Shown in pieces: positions 58,204 to 64,000 of a DNA stretch of 64,000 nucleotides. The stretch's first letter is position 1, and every line of letters begins with the position of its first letter. This DNA is from Bacteroidota bacterium. GTDB taxonomy: Bacteria; Bacteroidota; Bacteroidia; B-17B0; Aurantibacillaceae. The stretch lies in assembly GCA_017303905.1 (NCBI GenBank), contig JAFLBH010000001.1:659809-723808 (forward strand). The letters are read 5' to 3'. The position numbers were made by a program, and so were the translations under genes. The notes under the pieces were generated by a model. The model saw only the letters and a program-made list of their open reading frames with translations. It made no database searches and was not told where the DNA came from.

Positions 58204-58812
58204 ATGTATAAAGCATTCTTACATACGCATTGGTTAGCAGTAACCTTGTTTTTTTTAATCTATGTTATTAAAACTGTTTTACTGTTAAGTAATAAGCAAG
58301 ATTTACTTCAAAAATTTACTAAAGTCACTAAGATTCCTGAAATGATTGTGAGTACTTTATTTTTGATTACAGGTGTTTACATGTTAACGCAGATGCCTGA
58401 AATTAAAACCATCATGATTATAAAAATTGCGTTGGTATTAACTTCTATTCCGGTTGCTATTATCGGATTTAAAAAGGGAAATAAAATCTTGGCCGCATTA
58501 TCGTTATTAATGATTACAGCGAGTTATGGTTTGGCAGAAATGAGCCGTAAGCATAAAGTGGCAGTTCCGACTGAAGGTATTGCCTCTACAGATGGAAAAG
58601 CACTATATGAAGCTAATTGCAAATTGTGTCATGGTGATGACGGCAAACAAGGTGCCATGGGTGCGGCAGATATTTCTAAAACTGTGATGGATGCCGCTGC
58701 CATTAAGCAAACCATTTTAAATGGTAAGGGAAGCATGGTGAAAATTGAAATGAGTGAGGAGCAAGCTGCAGCCATTTCTTCTTATGTAGAAAGCAATATT
58801 AAGGGTAAATAG
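58204..58812 (+). CDS. SirB-like membrane domain fused to cytochrome c
   Basis: A 202-residue protein with four hydrophobic helices (residues about 8-110) resembling the SirB/YqjF-type small membrane family, then a periplasmic class I cytochrome c domain with heme motif CKLCH (about residue 139) and a distal Met near KGSMVKIEMSEEQAAAISSYV. It could donate electrons to a terminal oxidase or shuttle from a quinone-linked protein. It is divergent from the amidohydrolase gene with a 59-bp gap and lies 9 bp ahead of hflX. Confidence 0.82.
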   Translation: MYKAFLHTHWLAVTLFFLIYVIKTVLLLSNKQDLLQKFTKVTKIPEMIVSTLFLITGVYMLTQMPEIKTIMIIKIALVLTSIPVAIIGFKKGNKILAALSLLMITASYGLAEMSRKHKVAVPTEGIASTDGKALYEANCKLCHGDDGKQGAMGAADISKTVMDAAAIKQTILNGKGSMVKIEMSEEQAAAISSYVESNIKGK

Positions 58813-58821
58813 TTCTCATTC

Positions 58822-60021
58822 ATGAAATCTGATTCTGCCTCTACAACCCATCAGCCAAAGTTGGCGGTGTTAGTCGGGGTTATTTCTAAACTGCAAGACG
58901 AAGACCGTTCGAAAGAGTATTTAGAGGAACTTGAGTTTTTAGCGGAAACCTATGGTGTTGAAACGCGTAAATGGTTTACACAAAAATTAGACAAGCCTGA
59001 TAAATCTACTTTTATCGGTAAAGGCAAAACACAGGAAATTGCGGCTTTTATCAAAGAAAACAATATTGATGTAGTAATCTTTGATGATGAATTATCACCC
59101 TCACAACAACGAAATCTTGAAAAGGAACTCGGAAAGAAAATTCTTGACCGCACCACATTAATTCTTGAAATATTTTCTCAACGAGCACAAACGGCACATG
59201 CTAAAACACAAGTTCAGTTAGCGCAGTATCAGTATTTATTGCCGCGTTTAACGGGTATGTGGACTCACTTGGAGAGACAACGTGGTGGCACAGGAACACG
59301 CGGTGGTGCCGGTGAAAAAGAAATCGAAACAGATAGGCGAATTGTGCGCGATAAAATCGCGGCTTTAAAAGAACAGTTACTTACTATCGATAAGCAAATG
59401 GCTACGCAGCGAAAGAGTAGAGGAGAAATGATTCGTGTGGCATTGGTTGGTTATACAAACGTTGGCAAATCTACCATTATGAATTTGATGAGTAAAAGTC
59501 ACGTATTTGCAGAGAATAAATTATTTGCCACCTTGGATACAACAGTAAGAAAAGTAACTATTGATAATCTTTTTTTCCTGTTAAGTGATACGGTTGGTTT
59601 TATTCGTAAACTACCAACACAATTAGTTGAGAGTTTTAAATCTACTTTGGATGAAGTTCGTGAAGCTGATATCTTATTGCATGTAGTTGATATTTCACAT
59701 CCGCATTTTGAAGATCACATTAATGTGGTTAGAGAAACTTTGAAAGAAATAGGCGCCGGTGATAAACCAACACTTTTAATCTTTAATAAAATCGATGCGT
59801 TTACCTATGAGAAAAAGGATGAGGATGATTTGACGCCAATAACAAAGCGTAATTTATCGATGGATGATTTGAAAAAAACCTGGATGGGTGCTTTGAATAG
59901 TCCGTGTATTTTCATTAGCGCACAAAACAAAATAAATGTCGATGAACTTAAATCTACCATTTACACGATGGTGAAGGACATGCATGTTAAACGTTATCCG
60001 TACAATAATTTATTATATTAA
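58822..60021 (+). CDS. hflX: GTPase HflX
   Basis: A ribosome-associated GTPase that splits stalled 70S ribosomes under stress, 399 residues. N-terminal HflX domain with FIGKGKTQEIAAFI and LSPSQQRNLEKELG, followed by the glycine-rich RQRGGTGTRGGAGEKEIETDRR motif; G domain with G1 GYTNVGKSTIMN, G3 DTVGFIRKLPT, and G4 IFNKIDAF. Full-length for this family. It overlaps the GNAT gene by 1 bp. Confidence 0.97.
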   Translation: MKSDSASTTHQPKLAVLVGVISKLQDEDRSKEYLEELEFLAETYGVETRKWFTQKLDKPDKSTFIGKGKTQEIAAFIKENNIDVVIFDDELSPSQQRNLEKELGKKILDRTTLILEIFSQRAQTAHAKTQVQLAQYQYLLPRLTGMWTHLERQRGGTGTRGGAGEKEIETDRRIVRDKIAALKEQLLTIDKQMATQRKSRGEMIRVALVGYTNVGKSTIMNLMSKSHVFAENKLFATLDTTVRKVTIDNLFFLLSDTVGFIRKLPTQLVESFKSTLDEVREADILLHVVDISHPHFEDHINVVRETLKEIGAGDKPTLLIFNKIDAFTYEKKDEDDLTPITKRNLSMDDLKKTWMGALNSPCIFISAQNKINVDELKSTIYTMVKDMHVKRYPYNNLLY

Positions 60022-60518
60022 TGAATGTAGAATTTCAATACGCCACCTTGGAGGATTTACCAAAAATCGTGTCAACGTATAATTCTACGATTCCTTCGCG
60101 TTTAGTGACGGCCGACCTTGAGCCGGTGACCGTTGTAAGCAAATTACAATGGTTTAACGCACATTCAAGCGCAAAGCGTCCTTTATGGTTGGTGATCTGT
60201 GATAACGAATATGCGGGCTGGATGAGTTTTAATTCCTTTTATGGAAGACCGGCCTACGACGGTACAGTGGAGGTAAGTATTTATTTGGAAGAAAACTTCC
60301 GAGGAAAAGGCTTGGGAAAAGTTTGCCTGCAAAAAGCAATTTATGCTTGTGGCGATTTAAATGTAAAAAACCTATTGGGCTTTATTTTCGGACACAACGA
60401 ACCCAGTTTAAAATTATTCAAGCAATTTGGTTTTGAAACCTGGGCGCACATGCCCGGTGTTGCCTTAATGGATGGCATCGAAAGAGATCTTGTTATTTTA
60501 GGAAAAAAAATATCCTGA
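60021..60518 (+). CDS. GNAT-family acetyltransferase, phosphinothricin-acetyltransferase-like
   Basis: A 165-residue single-domain GNAT enzyme. The acetyl-CoA binding region reads YLEENFRGKGLGKVCLQKAI (Q/RxxGxG/A with GKGLG), and the later FIFGHNEPSLKLFKQFGFE is typical of phosphinothricin/methionine-sulfoximine acetyltransferase-like proteins. The stop codon (60516-60518) lies inside the following terminator stem. The substrate is unknown. Coupled by 1 bp to hflX. Confidence 0.9.
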   Translation: MNVEFQYATLEDLPKIVSTYNSTIPSRLVTADLEPVTVVSKLQWFNAHSSAKRPLWLVICDNEYAGWMSFNSFYGRPAYDGTVEVSIYLEENFRGKGLGKVCLQKAIYACGDLNVKNLLGFIFGHNEPSLKLFKQFGFETWAHMPGVALMDGIERDLVILGKKIS

Positions 60519-60539
60519 TAAATTTTATCAGGATATTTT
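60507..60539. terminator. Bidirectional terminator overlapping the GNAT stop codon
   Basis: A 15-bp perfect stem (60507-60521 with 60525-60539, core tatcctgata) with a 3-base loop, A-rich on the left and T-rich on the right. It contains the last codons and stop of the GNAT gene and lies between it and the convergent gene at 60564. Confidence 0.85.
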
Positions 60540-60563
60540 CGTTTGTAATAGTGTATTAGATTA

Positions 60564-61220
60564 TTACTTACTTTCTTCTTTTTTGCCTCCTAAGAGTGCT
60601 AATTTCATTGCTACACCTAAATTAAATTCAAGTCCGCCCATATTCCAGGTAGCTCCATCTGCTTCTGTCCACAATTTTCCGCTTGAATCAGTTAACTCAA
60701 GGTTGTTATTCAACATGTGTTTATTATAGGCTACACGAAAGAACATACCAACATATTTCCCGAAGTATAATTTTGGAGTCACGTGAATTCTTAAAATTCC
60801 TCCGCGAGCGTTAATGCCTTCGGTTGTTGTTGTGTTTGTTTTAAATCCACTGATGCCGTAACCCGCTCCAATTAACAAATCGAATTTATCTTTTTTGTTA
60901 GCCAAGTGTAAGTTTACCATTCCGCAGATGTCGTTACCACGAATTTTACCTCCGCCATAACCGCCGTAAGTACCGCGACGGTAGTGAACGCCTACACCGA
61001 TTAAACGTAATAGGCCAAATTCAGCATTTACTGATGGTAAAGTTCCAACAATAGCCAAGCCTGTATGCTCCTCTTGATTTACCGGCGAGTAAGCTCTAAT
61101 TCCATACATTCCAAAACCAAAACCCGCATCAGCGGTAATAGTTCCAAAACCAAAACTTTGCGCATTTGATTTTGTCATTCCTAAAATAGCAATCGCTAAT
61201 AGTACAACTAACTTTTTCAT
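60564..61220 (-). CDS. Exported Gly-rich beta-barrel-like protein
   Basis: A 218-residue exported protein. The ATG at 61220 gives a signal peptide (MKKLVVLLAIAILGMTKSNAQ); the farther ORF start at 61343 overlaps the ABC permease and has no basis. The mature part has short alternating strands and glycine/aromatic content (YRRGTYGGYGGGKIRG, LLIGAGYGISG, FFRVAYNKHML) typical of small outer-membrane barrels. The last hydrophobic stretch ends FNLGVAMKLALLGG. The family is unknown. Confidence 0.75.
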   Translation of the reverse strand: MKKLVVLLAIAILGMTKSNAQSFGFGTITADAGFGFGMYGIRAYSPVNQEEHTGLAIVGTLPSVNAEFGLLRLIGVGVHYRRGTYGGYGGGKIRGNDICGMVNLHLANKKDKFDLLIGAGYGISGFKTNTTTTEGINARGGILRIHVTPKLYFGKYVGMFFRVAYNKHMLNNNLELTDSSGKLWTEADGATWNMGGLEFNLGVAMKLALLGGKKEESK

Positions 61221-61290
61221 TTCAATAATTTTTATTGAAACAAAGGTGCTTGTACTTAAAGAAATTGGAAATACCCGCTGCTGGGTATAT

Positions 61291-62553
61291 TTAACTGCCC
61301 ATAATTGGTTTAGAATCCAGAGAGCGGGAGTCGAGCGCATCACGTAAACCGTTACCTACTAACATAAATGCTAATACAAGTAACATGATGGCAATACCGG
61401 GAATAAAAGCTAAATACGCTTTATCTACCAACACATAACCTCTGTGCGCATTAATCATTTCGCCCCAGGAAGGAGTTGGCGGTTGAGCACCTATACCTAA
61501 AAAACTTAAACCGGCTTCAGTTAATATAGCAGAAGCAAAATTAGATGCGGCAATTACGATTACCGGACCCATTACATTTGGTAGAATGTGACGAAGAATG
61601 ATTCGCATGTTTTTATAACCTAATGCGCGACCTGCTTCCACAAATTCTTTTTCACGAATACTTAAAATTTGTCCGCGCACAATACGCGCCACATCTACCC
61701 ACATAGTTAATCCTACCGCGATAAACACCTGGAATATTCCTTTCCCTAAAACTAAAGTGATGGCAATTACGAGTAATAAAGTGGGAATAGACCAAACAAC
61801 ATTGATGTTCCACATAATGAGGTCGTCTACTTTTCCACGGAAATAACCGGCTAAAGCACCCAATAAAATTCCAATTACAATTGAAATGACAACGGAAATA
61901 AAACCAACACTTAATGAAATGCGCGTTCCAATCATTAATCGACTTAACAAATCACGGCCGGCTAAGTCAGTACCTAATAAAAAAGTTTTGCTTTCGAGGT
62001 GATTGTTTTTTACTTCTTCTTGTAATTCAGTCACGCTCTTTTTAACGGTTTCACCTGAGCTGATCAAAGTAAATTCAAGTGTATTCGATGCTTCATCGAA
62101 TTTAATTTTCTTATTAGGATTTACATCGTAAACAACATCAGCCAAATTGTAAGGAACTTTATTGCCATTGTTAGGAGTTTGTCCTGTGTATTCTTCTACG
62201 ATGATTTCAGGCCCTGCAAATTTATAATCATGAATCGCTACCGAGCTGAATTCGCTGTTCGCACCCACAAACATTTTTGTAAAAAAGTTAGTGCTTTTAG
62301 CCGCCTCATTTTTTTTGAGCAATAACAATTGAATGCTAAAGCCCGGTTCTTTAATATGAAGTTCAGGTTTTTGATCGTTTGCGAAAGGAGTTGAATCGGG
62401 AGTAATTGTATAACCTAAAATAGAAACAATACTGGCGATGCAAATTAAAACCAATCCTGTCATTGCTAAACCATTTCGGCGAAACCGTTTCCAGGTTTGT
62501 TTGGAAAGGGATTCAGCTTCCATGTCGGCTATACTTTTCTTTTTAAAAAGCAC
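61291..62553 (-). CDS. Oligopeptide-type ABC transporter permease (OppC/DppC-like)
   Basis: An inner-membrane permease of 420 residues with six helices. The N-terminal TM is followed by a large insertion (about residues 55-190) that is probably periplasmic, then the MetI-type domain with the EAA loop EFVEAGRALGYKNMRIILRHILPN, ending AFMLVGNGLRDALD. The other ABC components are not next to it in the window. The insertion is longer than in E. coli OppC. It may import peptides; the substrate is not predicted. Confidence 0.9.
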   Translation of the reverse strand: MLFKKKSIADMEAESLSKQTWKRFRRNGLAMTGLVLICIASIVSILGYTITPDSTPFANDQKPELHIKEPGFSIQLLLLKKNEAAKSTNFFTKMFVGANSEFSSVAIHDYKFAGPEIIVEEYTGQTPNNGNKVPYNLADVVYDVNPNKKIKFDEASNTLEFTLISSGETVKKSVTELQEEVKNNHLESKTFLLGTDLAGRDLLSRLMIGTRISLSVGFISVVISIVIGILLGALAGYFRGKVDDLIMWNINVVWSIPTLLLVIAITLVLGKGIFQVFIAVGLTMWVDVARIVRGQILSIREKEFVEAGRALGYKNMRIILRHILPNVMGPVIVIAASNFASAILTEAGLSFLGIGAQPPTPSWGEMINAHRGYVLVDKAYLAFIPGIAIMLLVLAFMLVGNGLRDALDSRSLDSKPIMGS

Positions 62554-62554
62554 T

Positions 62555-63673
62555 TTACTTCCAGTTGGGTTTAATTAGTAAACTTAAAATTGCTGTTATT
62601 GAAACAAATACACTGTAAATGAGCCCGGCCGGTAAAAACCACCACCATTTCAGGTCTTGTTTAAAATAACGTGAGGCTAAAAATAATAACAAATAGTCAA
62701 TTAAAAACCTACCCAAAATAAAAATTATACCAAAGGCTGAAATATGCTGTCTAAATAAAAGCACAAATAGGCTAAAAACGGTAAAAACATGGATAAAAAG
62801 CACCAAAATGCCCAAAAAAGCATTGAAAATGGTAGAATTTTGCCCAATTTTTGAAGCCCATCTGATTTTCTGAAATGCCAGATTTCGCAGATTTTTTTCA
62901 GGATAGGTTATAACTGTGGCATCATTCTGTTTTAAATAGACAATTGTTTCGGGTTTTACTTTTTTTACCTCCTCCAAAAACAGAACATCATCGCCGGAGG
63001 CAATATTTAGGTGATTGCTGTAACCATTTGTTGAGCGGAAAACACTTTTAGTAAAAGCCAGGTTAGCACCACTGCACAAAAATGCCTTTTTGTAGGCTGC
63101 GTAACCGCCCGTTAAAATAGATAAAGCAAGGCTTTCGAAATATTGAATTTGTGAAAGCAGTCCGTTTTTGTTTTCATAACGCACCGGGGCAATAATAAAT
63201 TCTTTTTTACTCACTTCATGAAAATCAACGATTGTTTTGAGCCATCGGTTACTTGTTGTATATGTATCCGCATCGCGTGTAATGATTAAACTCCCATCAG
63301 CACTTTCTATGGCTTTAGTTAAACTTTTCTTTTTGCCTTCTTGAGTTTGATTGGAAATAATTAAATGACTAATTCCGGATTGACTTAAAATACGTTCGGT
63401 AATTTCTAATGTTTTATCGTTGGATGCATCATTCACTACAATAATTTGCAGCAAACTAAAATCAAATTCCTGCGACAAGATAGAGCTTAAACAAGCTTCT
63501 ATGTTTGCTTCTTCATTACGGGCAGGAATTACAACAGTAACGCGCGTAAAATTTTTATGTTCTAACCTTGATGTAAAAAAATGACTGCGCCAAAATCCAA
63601 TAGCTGCATAAAGTAAAGCGCCTGCATATAACCACAGTGCCACAATTGCTATTAATTTTAAAAGCAGCATCAT
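62555..63673 (-). CDS. Membrane GT2 glycosyltransferase
   Basis: A 372-residue protein with an N-terminal transmembrane helix, a GT-A catalytic domain with VIPARNEEANIEACLSSIL, VNDASNDKTLEI and the DADTYT metal motif, a later QKIRWASK (Q/RxxRW) motif as in processive GT2 enzymes, and three or four C-terminal helices. It probably polymerises or extends a surface glycan or transfers N-acetylglucosamine. It overlaps the following gene by 4 bp and starts 1 bp after the ABC permease start. Confidence 0.9.
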   Translation of the reverse strand: MMLLLKLIAIVALWLYAGALLYAAIGFWRSHFFTSRLEHKNFTRVTVVIPARNEEANIEACLSSILSQEFDFSLLQIIVVNDASNDKTLEITERILSQSGISHLIISNQTQEGKKKSLTKAIESADGSLIITRDADTYTTSNRWLKTIVDFHEVSKKEFIIAPVRYENKNGLLSQIQYFESLALSILTGGYAAYKKAFLCSGANLAFTKSVFRSTNGYSNHLNIASGDDVLFLEEVKKVKPETIVYLKQNDATVITYPEKNLRNLAFQKIRWASKIGQNSTIFNAFLGILVLFIHVFTVFSLFVLLFRQHISAFGIIFILGRFLIDYLLLFLASRYFKQDLKWWWFLPAGLIYSVFVSITAILSLLIKPNWK

Positions 63674-64000
63674 TTTTTAAATAATGAAATTTCAAATTTT
63701 TCTTTTACAATAATTACATAACCAATTATACTTGGCACTACGATATTCAATATCCATAATATCACAGCCGTTAATACAATGGCAATCTCAGAAATATCGC
63801 TTCCTGAAAAAATCATCAACGCAATGGCCGAACGTATGGCTGCTTCCACAACACTTATCATAGGTAAAACGGTAGTAAGAAGAAAGTATATGCAAATGCC
63901 TGCAATCATTTCGGCAGTAAGAGAATCGGTATAAAACAATTTAATAACCAATACAAACTGAAAGGTGAAAACGAAATACCGAAGCACAGATAAAACCAAA
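63670..64000 (-). CDS. C-terminal part of a lysylphosphatidylglycerol-synthase-like membrane protein (truncated by window edge)
   Basis: Only the last 109 residues fall in the window; the frame stays open to the edge, so the gene starts beyond 64000. The visible part has three or four hydrophobic helices with the LPTTVLPMISVVEAAIRS-like stretch (TTVLPMISVVEAAIRSA), in keeping with UPF0104/AglD-type flippase domains. Its end overlaps the GT2 gene by 4 bp, implying coupled translation. The assignment rests on a short fragment and is tentative. Confidence 0.5.
   Translation of the reverse strand, partial: LVLSVLRYFVFTFQFVLVIKLFYTDSLTAEMIAGICIYFLLTTVLPMISVVEAAIRSAIALMIFSGSDISEIAIVLTAVILWILNIVVPSIIGYVIIVKEKFEISLFKK

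Noticed and set aside
61221-61343. Long start of the exported barrel-like gene overlapping the ABC permease
   Set aside because: It lacks a signal peptide at that position; the ATG at 61220 gives a clean one.

Overview
The window looks like a chromosomal segment of an AT-rich member of the Bacteroidota. Evidence includes three proteins with type IX secretion (T9SS) C-terminal sorting domains, a TonB-dependent receptor with an N-terminal carboxypeptidase-regulatory-like domain, promoter elements of the TTTG / TAnnTTTG type, A-rich leaders without clear Shine-Dalgarno sequences, and a futalosine-pathway menaquinone gene. I see no rRNA, tRNA, CRISPR array, insertion sequence or prophage. Genes are densely packed; the longest gap is 289 bp (7732-8020), and no gap exceeds 300 bp.

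Region 1 (1-8000) is a nitric-oxide / anaerobic-respiration neighbourhood: a hemerythrin-like protein, moaA, a Crp/Fnr regulator, a polytopic His-rich membrane protein resembling a degenerate heme-copper oxidase, tyrosine phenol-lyase, a thioesterase, and a norCB pair. The NorB homologue lacks several canonical ligands (FeB His replaced by Asn, heme-b His replaced by Met). FNR-type palindromes lie about 50 bp upstream of norC and of tpl.

Region 2 (9000-18600) reads as a phosphate-acquisition regulon: a Pit transporter, an OprP-like porin, an atypical response regulator, a T9SS surface protein, a large TonB receptor and a canonical PhoB-like regulator. The transport and surface genes carry 7-4-7 direct repeats (TGTTAAG, 4 bp, TGTTAAG) upstream. 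These have the geometry of a Pho box but a different sequence, and are the best candidate in this window for an undescribed regulatory code.

Region 3 (18600-39200) is mostly housekeeping: two peroxiredoxins, rnhB, a DUF3352-like protein, purM, mqnA (apparently with an ATT start), a lipid kinase, an LpxH-like phosphoesterase with a glycosyltransferase, a secreted zinc metalloprotease, metG, an HNH/HTH protein, LD-carboxypeptidase, tyrS and rpoN. Region 4 (39200-47000) is a run of minus-strand genes for surface glycan or glycolipid assembly: GT-C and GT39-like membrane transferases, a GT2 enzyme, DUF2304, a polysaccharide deacetylase, an FAD oxidoreductase, a GNAT enzyme and a lipoprotein.

Region 5 (47000-64000) holds a CoA-transferase pair, PBP1A, a ferredoxin-NADP reductase, a T9SS protein with six BNR-like repeats, a pair of exported amidohydrolase-fold proteins with three domains of which only one keeps the metal-binding HxH motif, a SirB-like/cytochrome c fusion, hflX, an oligopeptide-type ABC permease, a GT2 enzyme, and the C-terminal end of a membrane protein cut by the window edge. 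All functional calls come from motif recognition and remembered family sequences; no database search was run.
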